Shown here: positions 6,615 through 13,934 of the stretch, in pieces | How positions within the stretch are numbered: the stretch's first letter is position 1 | Layout of the letters: the number at the start of each line of letters is the position of its first letter | DNA from: Actinomycetes bacterium | GTDB taxonomy: Bacteria; Actinomycetota; Coriobacteriia; Anaerosomatales; JAJZPX01 | Length of the DNA: 13,934 nt | Assembly: GCA_021811025.1 (NCBI GenBank) | Contig: JAJZPX010000020.1 | Location: forward strand, 1 to 13,934 | Reading direction: 5' to 3' | Notes under the pieces: model-generated | The model's input: only the letters and a program-made list of their open reading frames with translations | Database searches by the model: none | What the model was told of the DNA's origin: nothing | Translations under genes and position numbers: made by a program

Positions 6615-7798
6615 CGGCCCACATCCCCGGCCACGGATCTCAGCTCCTGCCCATGCGACACCCGCATCAACTCTTCAGCTACCACGTTCGCGACCGTGAT
6701 CGCGGAATACGAAGGCTCGACGGTCCGCACGGCAGCAGCGGACAGCTCCGGGAACCCTCCTCGCATCCGCAGGATTCGAGAAGCGATGTTTGCCGCCTCA
6801 CGCTCTACGTACACGAGACCATTCACCCCGTCACTCAAGACCGCCTCGATGCCGGGCAGAGAAGGAGCGACGACCACCGCTCCGCACGCCATCGCCTCCA
6901 GCATCGCGGTCGGCAGCCCCTCGAACAATGATGCCATCATGAAGACGTCCAGTCGCGCCAACAGGGACGGAAGGTCCTTTCGCTCGACGCGTCCGACGAA
7001 CTCGACGCGGCCGCCCATGTCGCGACTGCCGGCATAGGCTTTCAGATCGGCGAGGACCGGTCCGTCTCCCGCTATCGTCAATCGGGCTTGGACTCCAACC
7101 CTGGTCAGTTCCGCCAGGACGTCGATGATGAGCGGTATGGCCTTCACACGATCGAGCCGGCCAACATACCCCAACCTGAGTTCGCCGTCAGGGATGCGCT
7201 CCGCCGGTTTGAACAGCCTCGTGTCCACACAGGTCGGCACGAGCCGAAAGTGGGCGGCGACGCGCTCCGCGTACGCACGACACTCCTCGTTGACCCCGAG
7301 CACGCCCCGCGATCGCCGGGCCACCTCGTCCACCATCCCTCGGAACACCCAGCTTCCGAAGGGGTTGCGGAACAGCCTGTGCGGAGAGTACGTCGTGTCG
7401 GTCGACGCGCCGTGCATGTGGTAGACCAACGGGAGCTTCTGTGCCCCCAGTGCCAAAACGATCTCTGGAGAATGCACGTACAGGACGTCCACATCCATTC
7501 CGGCCACCGCGCGCCTCGCCTGCCAAGCCCTCGCCGCGACACGCACCCGGCGCGGCAGGCGGCTCTTGGCATCGACGACGCCTAGGGACACGTATGGGAG
7601 ACTGCGAGAGCCGACCGTGATCGCCGTGCGGCGAGCCATCGCCTCCTCGGCGTCCACACCGACGACCACCAGCGGCAGGTCCAGATTCTCGATCATGTTT
7701 CTGACGAACGTCGTCGTCCCGCCGGTCGGGAACGACGCGAAATCGCTGGCAGCGATTATCGCGACCTTCGGCCGTCTGCTAATGTCGCTCCGGCTCAC
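6611..7798 (-). CDS. GT4-family (GT-B fold) glycosyltransferase
   Basis: A 395-residue GT4 enzyme. The acceptor half begins with KVAIIAASDF (11-20) and a Gly/Thr loop TGGTTTFVRNM (25-35), followed by YHMHG (126-130) and GVNEECRAYA (168-177). The donor half has LGYVGRLDRVKAIPLII (209-225), IAGDGP (242-247), GRVERKDLPSLLARLDVFMMAS (269-290) and the EX7E motif E293-GLPTAML-E301. The likely role is one sugar transfer in assembly of the exported glycan; the specific sugar is unknown. The start is a GTG at 7798 that overlaps the upstream TGA (GTGA, 7798-7795). The stop overlaps the next gene's ATG. Three GT4 genes in a row are therefore translationally chained. Confidence 0.9.
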   Translation of the reverse strand: MSRSDISRRPKVAIIAASDFASFPTGGTTTFVRNMIENLDLPLVVVGVDAEEAMARRTAITVGSRSLPYVSLGVVDAKSRLPRRVRVAARAWQARRAVAGMDVDVLYVHSPEIVLALGAQKLPLVYHMHGASTDTTYSPHRLFRNPFGSWVFRGMVDEVARRSRGVLGVNEECRAYAERVAAHFRLVPTCVDTRLFKPAERIPDGELRLGYVGRLDRVKAIPLIIDVLAELTRVGVQARLTIAGDGPVLADLKAYAGSRDMGGRVEFVGRVERKDLPSLLARLDVFMMASLFEGLPTAMLEAMACGAVVVAPSLPGIEAVLSDGVNGLVYVEREAANIASRILRMRGGFPELSAAAVRTVEPSYSAITVANVVAEELMRVSHGQELRSVAGDVGR

Positions 7799-9003
7799 AG
7801 CCGTCCTTCGGCAAGCTCGCGCAGCAATCTCTTGAATGCGTTCACCATCCTCGCCTCCGAGAACAACTCCGCGTGCCTCCTCCGGCCGGCGTCTCCCAGC
7901 GACCTCCGCAGGCCCGGACTCTCTAAGAGTCGAACGAGAGCGGCAGAAAAGGCGTCGGCATCTCCCTGCTGAACCAGTTCACCAGTAAGTCCCGCCACGA
8001 CAGCTTCGCCCACGCCGCCGACATCAGTTGCGACCACTGGCAGTCCAGCCGCCATGTACTCCAGGACTGCCATCGGGAAAGCCTCACTCCTTGAGGTGAG
8101 GCAGGCCACGTCGAATGCGGTGAGCACCCGAGGAAGGTCTTCGCGGACACCCGCGAACATCACCCGACGCGAGATCCCCAGACACCGCGCCGACTCCTCG
8201 AGCGAACCCCTCAACAGGCCGTCGCCCACGATCACGAAGTAGGCTTCCGGAACCCTCGCCAGCGTGCAGGCGGCGGCCTGAAGGAACATCGCGTGGTCCT
8301 TGACCTTCCCGAGGCTGGCGACGATCCCGACCACAAGCGAATCCACCGGCACTCCGAGGGAGCGGCGTGCGTCACTCCTTGCTCCGTCGTACATCTCAAG
8401 GTCTACTCCGTTGTGTATCACGCGGATCGCTCCGGTTCGGTTCCCCTCGCTGACCAGCACCGGCACTTGCGCATCCGCGCACGCGACTACGGCGGCCGTC
8501 CGATGCGACATCAGCCTATTAACGATCAAATTCACCGCACCCGACAACCGACGCGACCGGGCCATCGAGTGTTCGGCCGTCACGATCACCGGCACGCCTG
8601 CGAGGATGGCCGCGAGTCGACCCCAGACTGTCGAGTTGTAGTTCGAGCAGAAGGCGACGTCGGCGCCGCGAGAGCTGAGAACATGCGCGAGCGCGCGCAC
8701 GACCTCGGGATTTCGCCCGTTCTGATAGCCCAGCGCAATCACCTCGATGCCGGATCCAGCGGGAGGCGCGACCTCCCCGGCATCCTTCAGGCAAACGATC
8801 AGGGGCTGAAAGCCGTCACCACGCAGTCCCATGGCGAGTCTGACTATCTGACGTTCGGCTCCTCCGACTCCGAGACGCGATACGACAATAGCAACGGTCA
8901 ACGGATGCCTGCCGTCGGCACCACTGACTCCGCCTGTCGTCCCCTGTCGAGCACTGGTCCCTGTCCCCGACCGGCTGCCCGTATCAGGTTCGCGCGACAT
9001 CAT
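7795..9003 (-). CDS. GT4-family (GT-B fold) glycosyltransferase
   Basis: A 402-residue GT4 enzyme. After a disordered Gly/Ser/Thr-rich N-terminus (about 1-33) comes IVVSRLGVGGAERQIVRLA (39-57), whose GGAE loop is a GT4 hallmark. Further motifs are VTAEHSMARSRR (141-152), VIHNGVD (195-201), VGIVASLGKVKDH (225-237), IVGDG (258-262) and the EX7E motif E307-AFPMAVL-E315. The expected role is a cytosolic sugar transfer onto the growing lipid-linked chain. Start: tandem ATG codons at 9003 and 9000, preceded by an AGGTGA Shine-Dalgarno; the second ATG has the better spacing. It follows a 144-nt gap, so it may head its own transcriptional sub-unit, and its stop is overlapped by the GTG of the next GT4 gene. 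Confidence 0.9.
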   Translation of the reverse strand: MMSREPDTGSRSGTGTSARQGTTGGVSGADGRHPLTVAIVVSRLGVGGAERQIVRLAMGLRGDGFQPLIVCLKDAGEVAPPAGSGIEVIALGYQNGRNPEVVRALAHVLSSRGADVAFCSNYNSTVWGRLAAILAGVPVIVTAEHSMARSRRLSGAVNLIVNRLMSHRTAAVVACADAQVPVLVSEGNRTGAIRVIHNGVDLEMYDGARSDARRSLGVPVDSLVVGIVASLGKVKDHAMFLQAAACTLARVPEAYFVIVGDGLLRGSLEESARCLGISRRVMFAGVREDLPRVLTAFDVACLTSRSEAFPMAVLEYMAAGLPVVATDVGGVGEAVVAGLTGELVQQGDADAFSAALVRLLESPGLRRSLGDAGRRRHAELFSEARMVNAFKRLLRELAEGRL

Positions 9004-9147
9004 GGCTCACCTGCCGCAGCGACACGGACGACTGCGATCGCAAGCCACCATCCGACTCTGTTGCACCCATCCTCCAACATGCGCCCGGTATCGACGCGGT
9101 TTCGTGAACCCTCTCCCGCTTTCCTGTCGGACAGGCCCCGTCTCAGT
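9004..9147 (-). other. 144-nt intergenic gap between acyltransferase and GT4 genes
   Basis: The longest gap in the minus-strand cluster. It holds the GT4 Shine-Dalgarno (AGGTGA) next to base 9003 and a 5-bp hairpin CCTGT/ACAGG in the middle of the 9120s-9130s without a T-tract. A 26-codon ORF with a Trp-Trp hydrophobic stretch ends in a TGA (9002-9000) that overlaps the GT4 start codons, but it lacks a Shine-Dalgarno. I find no convincing promoter hexamers. The gap would suit an internal promoter, but none can be shown by eye. Confidence 0.4.
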
Positions 9148-10263
9148 TCACGCCGCCGCCGACTTCGCGGAGTCTTCACCAAGTGATAGCCTCCGCAACA
9201 CCGGCCGGACTCTCAAGACGTGCGTGCTCAGGAGACCGAGGCCGAACGTCACCGCCATCATCGACGCGACACGCGCCCACCCGGTCCCCATCGCTAGGCC
9301 GCTAAAGAGCCCGTGCATCACGTAGATGCCAAGGCTCGCCTCACCCACTAACGCCAGGATCCTCCGCGCATGACCTGTCAGCCATCCGGCCATGACGAAC
9401 ACTCCGGCAATCCCTCCGAAAGCAACGGCGTACCGCAGAAGCCGGGCGAACGCCCGTGCAGCAATGGGGGACATCGCAGACAACGGCGCTACCAGAGAGC
9501 CTCTCATCGCATCGGTGCCGGCAATTGCCATCAGGAAGACATAGCAGGCCGGAGTTACCGCTGACATGACGATCCTCATCCTCTCCGTCGGGGCGCGGGC
9601 CTGCATCCGGGACGCAAAGTAGCCGAGAGCCAGAAAGGGAAAGAGCCACTGCAGGTTCAAGATCCCGAAGCCGGACAGTCCGCCGAAAAACCCGATCCCT
9701 GTGACACACCATACCAGGATGCAACCGGCCGCCATCAGGCTGTCGTCGGCGAAGACCCGCCGCAAGGCGAACAGGAGCACCGAACCCACGAACAACACAT
9801 ACAGGAACCACAGCTTGCCGAAACCGTTAGGGTCAATCACGGCACCGAGGAAGAAGTCCAGAGGCCTGACGCCTATCTGCTGACGATAGACCACGTAGTA
9901 CGGCACGAGCCAGACGAAGTAGGGTACCAGCAGCCGCCGCGCACGCTTCGCCACGAATCCGGGAGCTCCCAGCCCGTCCCTCCCCGGTCGCCACAGAACC
10001 CATCCGCTCAGAAACATGAAGAGGGGCATGTTGAAGGACTCGATGACCTGTGTGACGGGATTGTTGGCGGCATCGGGCCCAAGCCCACCGTACAGAGCAT
10101 GGCCGAGAACGACCATCGCAATCGCAACGCCCTTTATCGCATCCAGCCGCAGGTCACGGCTCATCCTTGCTCGCGACGGGTCCCGCGTGTCCTTCCGCTC
10201 TTCCTTCTCTTCAACCATCGCGCCGCCGAACTCGGGCGCCCGCTGAAGCCTCAGGTCAGCCAT
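9148..10263 (-). CDS. Acyltransferase-3 family integral membrane O-acyltransferase
   Basis: A 371-residue membrane protein of the OafA/YrhL-type acyltransferase-3 family, which moves acetyl or other acyl groups onto sugars of surface glycans. A charged cytosolic leader of about 37 residues precedes RLDAIKGVAIAMVVLGH (39-55); this contains the family's R/K-X10-H signature as K44-X10-H55. The next family motif is FNMPLFMFLSGWVLW (77-91). Around ten hydrophobic segments follow, including GFGKLWFLYVLFVGSVLLF and LVGEASLGIYVMHGLF. ATG 10263 is chosen: it lies 1 nt after the radical SAM stop and has an AGAGGTG Shine-Dalgarno 7 nt upstream. The longer frame to 10368 would overlap that gene by about 100 nt without support. 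A 144-nt gap follows. Its likely job here is acylation of the polysaccharide before or during export; the acyl donor and target position are unknown. Confidence 0.9.
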   Translation of the reverse strand: MADLRLQRAPEFGGAMVEEKEERKDTRDPSRARMSRDLRLDAIKGVAIAMVVLGHALYGGLGPDAANNPVTQVIESFNMPLFMFLSGWVLWRPGRDGLGAPGFVAKRARRLLVPYFVWLVPYYVVYRQQIGVRPLDFFLGAVIDPNGFGKLWFLYVLFVGSVLLFALRRVFADDSLMAAGCILVWCVTGIGFFGGLSGFGILNLQWLFPFLALGYFASRMQARAPTERMRIVMSAVTPACYVFLMAIAGTDAMRGSLVAPLSAMSPIAARAFARLLRYAVAFGGIAGVFVMAGWLTGHARRILALVGEASLGIYVMHGLFSGLAMGTGWARVASMMAVTFGLGLLSTHVLRVRPVLRRLSLGEDSAKSAAA

Positions 10264-10264
10264 G

Positions 10265-11293
10265 TCAGGACACCTCTGGGGATCGAGAGTACTCTCTTGG
10301 ATGGAGGAAGTTCTCCCCACGGTGGTCCCAAATCGTGCACCCGCTGCAGGTCGCCTCGAAACCCTCATCGTGGATCCGCCGCCGCAGGCGCCGCATCTCC
10401 GGCCCGTTCCAAATCTCCTCCGCCGACGCTGACCTCAGATCACCCACTACGTACGCCTCCCGGTGGCACGACATGACGCGTCCGTCCCATGCCACCGTGA
10501 AGTCCGAGTACGGCAACAGACACTCGCCTCGCGACTCGTTGAAGCTCGGAGGGTTCAGCAGCACCCCCCGCTCCCTTGCGTGACAGGCCGCCCGCTCGAA
10601 CATCTCCTCCGCTTCGGACGGTGCCATCCACGGGCTCTCCTCGATCAGGTCACCGTGGACGACGAGATGCGGCAGGCTGATCGCGCACACGTCGAGCTCC
10701 CTCGCGAGAGCGACCACGTTCTCCATGTCCGCGATCGCGGAGCGGAAGGCAACGACCTCGAAGTGCACTTCCGGCGTTGCGGCCCCGGCAGACCTCTTCA
10801 TGTCGCGAAGCCGGCGCAGGTTCTCAACGATCGGACCGAGCGCGACTCCTCGGATCCTACGGTGGGTCGCCTCGTCGGCAGCACCTATGGACACGTTGAC
10901 CTGGTCGACACCGGTCTCTATCAGCATCTTGGCTGCGTTCTCGTCCAACGCGATCGCGTTCGTATAGAAGAAGACCCTCCTCACTCGCGCTTTGACATAC
11001 CGTGCGATCTCCCCGAACTCCGGATGCAGCAAAGGCTCCCCGAACCCGGAGAGGTTCGCCTCGGTCGCGTGCCGCAAAAGGGGCTCGCACTTCTTCACGG
11101 TCCCCCACGACATGAATCCCGACAGCTGAACCTCGTTCTCCCGCTCGTGAAACCTGTTGCACATCGTGCAGTGGGAGTTGCACCGGTTCGTGACCTCCAG
11201 GTTCACTCGATACGGGCGGAGGCTCAGCCGCTCCTTCCCCACCCGCCGCAATCCCGCCCTCAGTCGATGATCGATCCTCGCATGCAGTCTCAT
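10265..11293 (-). CDS. Radical SAM protein with C-terminal SPASM-like Cys cluster
   Basis: A 342-residue protein. The [4Fe-4S]/AdoMet motif is CNSHCTMC (C38, C42, C45, the CX3CX2C form), preceded by NLEVTNR (31-37). Other radical-SAM core features are LSGFGEPLLHP (81-91, the GGE-like AdoMet contact), FFYTNA (108-113) and VNVSIGA (132-138). The C-terminus has CLLPYSDFTVAWDGRVMSCHRE (Cys258, Cys276), VGDLRSASAEEIWNG (283-297) and CSGC (316-319), typical of a SPASM/twitch region that binds one or more auxiliary Fe-S clusters. Such proteins modify peptides or small molecules by radical chemistry. No precursor peptide is visible, and the neighbours are glycosyltransferases and an acyltransferase, so a sugar-modifying role (dehydration, epimerisation or similar) is possible; this is inference. 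It starts 3 nt after the GT2 stop, and its TGA is 1 nt from the acyltransferase ATG. Confidence 0.88.
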   Translation of the reverse strand: MRLHARIDHRLRAGLRRVGKERLSLRPYRVNLEVTNRCNSHCTMCNRFHERENEVQLSGFMSWGTVKKCEPLLRHATEANLSGFGEPLLHPEFGEIARYVKARVRRVFFYTNAIALDENAAKMLIETGVDQVNVSIGAADEATHRRIRGVALGPIVENLRRLRDMKRSAGAATPEVHFEVVAFRSAIADMENVVALARELDVCAISLPHLVVHGDLIEESPWMAPSEAEEMFERAACHARERGVLLNPPSFNESRGECLLPYSDFTVAWDGRVMSCHREAYVVGDLRSASAEEIWNGPEMRRLRRRIHDEGFEATCSGCTIWDHRGENFLHPREYSRSPEVS

Positions 11294-11296
11294 CTA

Positions 11297-12268
11297 TCAC
11301 AGACCCCCATCTCTCGCCGCACACCCTCGCCTAGATGACGGCGAAAGTAGCTCGCTGACGAAGCCGTACGCCTCGGGAAGCACGACCGCATATCCATTCG
11401 CCGTCCCGATCAAGGCGTCGGACCAGCACCCTGTCCTGCGATGCAGCCGGGTCAGCTGCCTCAGAAACAGCCCGCAGAACCCTCCGAGCGCGACCAGCGG
11501 CGGCAGTGGCGAGCGAGACACGAGTCCTCCAGTCACCGCCGCAGTCAACACGCAGCTGTACACCAAGGGTCTCACGATCGGCCATCCGAGCCATACACGA
11601 TCCAGCTTGAGCAGCTGAGCACTGCTCCGCCCCGTCCTGATCGCCCGCCTCACATACGCGCCAGGTCCGGCCGGTCCCAGGTCGTGCGAGCCCATGGATG
11701 CGTCGATGCACTCAATGCGAAAACCCGCTTCGCGCAGACGGTGTCCCAGCTCAGTCTCCTCCGCCGCAAGCAGTCGGGGTTCGTACCCGCCAACCCGACG
11801 AAGAGCATCTGCTCTGAACAGACCTCCGCTTCCAGGAGCCTTCGCCTCTCCGACCGCTCTCTTCGTCCAGTCGATCGACAAGGCACGACGAATGAGGCCC
11901 GTCTGACTTCTCACCTCACAGACACGGCCGAACACGCACGCCAGGTTCGATGAGCGCTCGATATCGGCGAGTCCCCGGCCGAGCCATTCGGCGTCCAGCG
12001 TCATGTCGCCGTCGAGGAACATCACGTACTCCTCTTGGCACTTCTCGAAGCCGGCATTCCTTGCCGCACCAGGGGAACGGCGTCCCGACACGGACCCGAC
12101 CACCTCGACGCAGAACGACTCAGCGATATCCCGACTGTTGTCAGAAGATCCGGCATCAGAGTAGACCACCCGAGCAGGCTTGACGTGCGAAGCGAAAACG
12201 GACGAGAGGCACGTGTGAAGGCTCTCGGCCTCGTTCAGCCCGATCACGACGACGGCAACACTCTTCAT
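11297..12268 (-). CDS. GT2-family (GT-A fold) glycosyltransferase with C-terminal membrane segments
   Basis: A 323-residue glycosyltransferase. Features: VVVIGLNEAESLHTCLSS (6-23), the nucleotide-binding YSDAGSSDNS (36-45), GAARNAGF (67-74), the metal-binding D-G-D motif FLDGDMTL (84-91; D86, D88), and GSGGLFRADALRRVGGY (146-162) followed by the acidic catalytic-base region EETELGHRL (170-178). Two hydrophobic stretches at about 231-250 and 256-271 could anchor the C-terminus in the membrane. The fold is that of inverting GT2 enzymes that act on lipid-linked acceptors; the sugar is not predictable. It sits 6 nt downstream of another GT2 gene, with GGGAG as a possible ribosome binding site, and 3 nt upstream of the radical SAM gene. 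Two adjacent GT2 genes of different subtype suggest successive transfers, not duplication. Confidence 0.9.
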   Translation of the reverse strand: MKSVAVVVIGLNEAESLHTCLSSVFASHVKPARVVYSDAGSSDNSRDIAESFCVEVVGSVSGRRSPGAARNAGFEKCQEEYVMFLDGDMTLDAEWLGRGLADIERSSNLACVFGRVCEVRSQTGLIRRALSIDWTKRAVGEAKAPGSGGLFRADALRRVGGYEPRLLAAEETELGHRLREAGFRIECIDASMGSHDLGPAGPGAYVRRAIRTGRSSAQLLKLDRVWLGWPIVRPLVYSCVLTAAVTGGLVSRSPLPPLVALGGFCGLFLRQLTRLHRRTGCWSDALIGTANGYAVVLPEAYGFVSELLSPSSRRGCAARDGGL

Positions 12269-12274
12269 TCGGCG

Positions 12275-13225
12275 TCAGCTCCCTGCGTCAGTGCCGCATC
12301 GCACATTACGACGGGGGTGGAGGCGCAGCAGTCCGAAGGCCCCGATGCTGTACAGCACGCCTAGCGCGCGCCATCGGTCACACGCCCCGGAACGATCACC
12401 CTTCACCGTCCGCTTAACGACTCCGACTACCAGCCCGAGCCAGCGAATCATGTACGCGGCCAGCGCCACGCGCCGTCCCGACGTCTTCATGAAGTAGAGG
12501 AATTCACTGCGGTAGAAGTGGTGGAGCATCAACCCCCCGCGCACGATCTCGCAACCGTCCCTCGTCTCGGCGCTCGCCCCTGAAACATGCGTCACGACAG
12601 CAGAAGGCAGATGCCACACCTGTCGTCCACTCCGCCAGACGCGCCAGCACCACTCAACCTCTTCGGAGTACAGGAAGAAGCCTTCATCCAACAGGCCGAC
12701 CGACTCGAGAACGTCGCGCCTGGTCGCGATGCACGCCCCCACGACGTAGTCCACCGGATGGGGCGATTCGACCGCCAGCGCGATCACTGGATCGCGCAAG
12801 ACGAGCGAACGGGCCACTGAGCGCAGCGTCGGAAACCGCCGATACGACGTCTGGGCGGAGCCGTCGGGGGAGATGAGACGAGGGCCCACGGCGCCGACCC
12901 TCGGGTGACCGGCAAGAAAGGCGACCATCGTCTCCAGTGCCCGGGGCGGAACCACGGTGTCCGGATTAAGCAGCACCACATATTCGGCGTCAACGTTCCT
13001 CAACGCCGCGTTGATTCCGGCCGCGAATCCGACGTTCTCCGAAAGCTCGAGCAGACGAACGTCCCAGAAGCGGTTTCGCACCATCTCGCAGGTCCCATCG
13101 GTCGAGGCGTTGTCCACCACCCAGACCCGCAGCTCATGCCCATCGTGCATGCGAAGCGAGGACAGGCAACCCTCCAGCAAGTCGCGCACGTTGAAGCTCA
13201 CGATCACGACGTCTATGCAGCTCAT
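12275..13225 (-). CDS. GT2-family glycosyltransferase, WbbL/rhamnosyltransferase-like
   Basis: A 316-residue GT-A glycosyltransferase. Motifs in order: IDVVIVSFNVRDLLEGCL (4-21), VWVVDNASTDGT (34-45), ENVGFAAGIN (63-72), VVLLNPDTVVPP (83-94, where NPD replaces the DXD motif), VGPRLISPDGSAQTSYRRFP (113-132), VVGACIATRRD (161-171) and the catalytic acidic region DEGFFLYSEEVEWCWR (180-195). This pattern is characteristic of the WbbL-like rhamnosyltransferase subfamily; a dTDP-rhamnose donor is plausible but not proven. ATG 13225 is chosen: it overlaps the flippase stop (ATGA, 13225-13222) and has AAGGAGG upstream. The same frame stays open to 13819, but that extension lies antisense-free inside the flippase gene in another frame and encodes Arg/Ser/Pro-rich sequence, so it is spurious. 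Confidence 0.9.
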   Translation of the reverse strand: MSCIDVVIVSFNVRDLLEGCLSSLRMHDGHELRVWVVDNASTDGTCEMVRNRFWDVRLLELSENVGFAAGINAALRNVDAEYVVLLNPDTVVPPRALETMVAFLAGHPRVGAVGPRLISPDGSAQTSYRRFPTLRSVARSLVLRDPVIALAVESPHPVDYVVGACIATRRDVLESVGLLDEGFFLYSEEVEWCWRVWRSGRQVWHLPSAVVTHVSGASAETRDGCEIVRGGLMLHHFYRSEFLYFMKTSGRRVALAAYMIRWLGLVVGVVKRTVKGDRSGACDRWRALGVLYSIGAFGLLRLHPRRNVRCGTDAGS

Positions 13226-13934
13226 CCCGTCTCCGCCCTCCTTGCAGGCTCCATTGCGCTCTCTGCCTCTACCCAGCCCCGCAACACCCGCGCAAGGCTC
13301 ACCCAGGCCAGGACGCCGACGATCGCGAGAGCCACGACCCCCAACCGAGCGATAGGACCAGCGTTCTGCAGGCTCCCGCCTAGGCCGACTGCAGCAGGCA
13401 AGCTGGCACAGAGCACCAGGGATCCGATCTGGATCCCGATGCGCGTGAGCGGCAAAGCAGTCGCTCGAGCTATGAGGAGCATGTGGCCCACCGCGAACAG
13501 GAGATTCACGACCAGTGTCCCGGTCGCGATACCGACGATCCCCCAACCAAGCCTGACCAGCACGACGTCGATCGCCACATTCAAGGCCGAAAGGCCCAGA
13601 CACAGTGGGACGACGTCCAACTGACGTCCGATTGCGATCAGCGTAGTCGAGAAACCGAACTGCGAATGCAGCAGGAACGCAGCGACCAGAAGGATCGGAA
13701 GCACTTCCAGGGTCCCGACGTACTGAGGTAGGAATAGCCGCAACAGCGGCGGACCCAGGATCCCGGCAAGCGCGCAGGCCGGCGCTAGGACGAGACTCGT
13801 CGCAGCCGCCGGTCCCCACACGATCGTGCTCCTTACAGCCCGGTCACCAGCCCAAGACTCCTTCAGCACATACTGGCCCACAACCGACCCCACTGAACTG
13901 GCGAGCACCCCGGCTGCCATCGAACTCCCCAGCA
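13222..13934 (-). CDS. Wzx/MVF-type polysaccharide flippase, C-terminal part (5' end outside window)
   Basis: The frame is open to the right edge, so the N-terminus is missing; the ATG at 13920 is internal by context. The visible 236 residues are almost wholly hydrophobic, with roughly six membrane segments, including one in IVWGPAAATSLVLAPACALAGI, one in VLPILLVAAFLLHSQFGFSTTLIAIGR, one in VVLVRLGWGIVGIATGTLVVNLLFAVGH and one near VALAIVGVLAWVSL. The short loop RLFLPQYVGTLEVLPILL resembles the segment between helices 7 and 9 of O-antigen/teichuronic-acid type flippases of the MATE/MVF superfamily. These move undecaprenyl-linked oligosaccharides across the cytoplasmic membrane. Its stop overlaps the ATG of the WbbL-like GT2 gene, so it is translated together with the glycosyltransferases. 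The C-terminal tail EPARRAETG is cytosolic. Confidence 0.8.
   Translation of the reverse strand, partial: LGSSMAAGVLASSVGSVVGQYVLKESWAGDRAVRSTIVWGPAAATSLVLAPACALAGILGPPLLRLFLPQYVGTLEVLPILLVAAFLLHSQFGFSTTLIAIGRQLDVVPLCLGLSALNVAIDVVLVRLGWGIVGIATGTLVVNLLFAVGHMLLIARATALPLTRIGIQIGSLVLCASLPAAVGLGGSLQNAGPIARLGVVALAIVGVLAWVSLARVLRGWVEAESAMEPARRAETG

Noticed and set aside
9033..9042. Palindrome TGCGATCGCA in the 144-nt gap as an operator
   Set aside because: A single 10-bp GC-rich palindrome built on a common GCGATCGC core, with no second site and no promoter elements nearby.
8998..9182. Small ORF (60 or 26 codons) in the gap upstream of the third GT4 gene, with its stop overlapping the GT4 start
   Set aside because: No Shine-Dalgarno at either candidate start, Arg-rich N-terminal half overlapping the acyltransferase end, and no recognisable leader or precursor-peptide pattern.
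10264..10368. Longer start for the acyltransferase gene at 10368
   Set aside because: The added 35 residues overlap the conserved 3' end of the radical SAM gene. ATG 10263 has a strong Shine-Dalgarno and a 1-nt gap to the upstream stop.
10265..12268. Mycofactocin-type system (radical SAM/SPASM next to a GT2)
   Set aside because: No MftA-like precursor peptide, MftB-like chaperone or dehydrogenase set is present, and the wider context is polysaccharide export.
13226..13819. 514-residue version of the WbbL-like GT2, starting at 13819
   Set aside because: The extra region lies out of frame inside the flippase gene and has low-complexity Arg/Ser/Pro composition. The GT2 domain begins exactly at the ATG overlapping the flippase stop.

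Overview
The window is GC-rich, densely coded and uses ATG and GTG starts. With the surface-protein repeat type at the left edge, this suggests a high-GC actinobacterium (perhaps Coriobacteriia-like). That placement is an inference; the window has no rRNA or other marker gene.

Layout. Positions 1-1874 (+ strand) hold the 3' part of a large extracellular repeat protein: Ig-like modules carrying a TAPVTTSN-type signature, then two tandem copies of an [Ig-like + lectin/CBM-like beta-sandwich] unit. The two 619-bp copies read as identical at DNA level. A short convergent gap (1875-1962) separates it from a long minus-strand gene cluster that fills the rest of the window and runs off the right edge.

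The cluster, read in transcription order (right to left), is: C-terminal part of a Wzx/MVF-type flippase (13934-13222); WbbL-like GT2 glycosyltransferase (13225-12275); second GT2 with a C-terminal membrane segment (12268-11297); radical SAM/SPASM protein (11293-10265); acyltransferase-3 membrane protein (10263-9148); a 144-nt gap; three GT4 glycosyltransferases (9003-7795, 7798-6611, 6614-5481); a 106-nt gap; a bi-domain MDR + Gfo/Idh/MocA oxidoreductase (5374-3203); and a predicted (alpha/alpha)6-barrel carbohydrate-active protein (3189-1963). Most junctions are ATGA/GTGA overlaps or gaps of 1-6 nt, so this is probably one operon, with possible internal control points in the two longer gaps and at a hairpin on the last junction.

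How the genes work together (inference). This looks like part of a Wzx-dependent exopolysaccharide, capsule or surface-glycan locus. Five glycosyltransferases build a lipid-linked oligosaccharide, the acyltransferase decorates it, and the flippase exports it. The oxidoreductase and the alpha/alpha-barrel protein probably remodel a sugar or the glycan in the cytoplasm. The radical SAM/SPASM protein has no visible peptide substrate and is the least explained member. No polymerase, chain-length regulator, initiating phosphoglycosyltransferase or nucleotide-sugar synthesis gene is present; they may lie beyond the right edge.

Several longest-ORF starts are wrong by context. I moved the starts of the alpha/alpha-barrel gene, the acyltransferase and the WbbL-like GT2 to sites with a Shine-Dalgarno sequence and tight coupling to the upstream gene.
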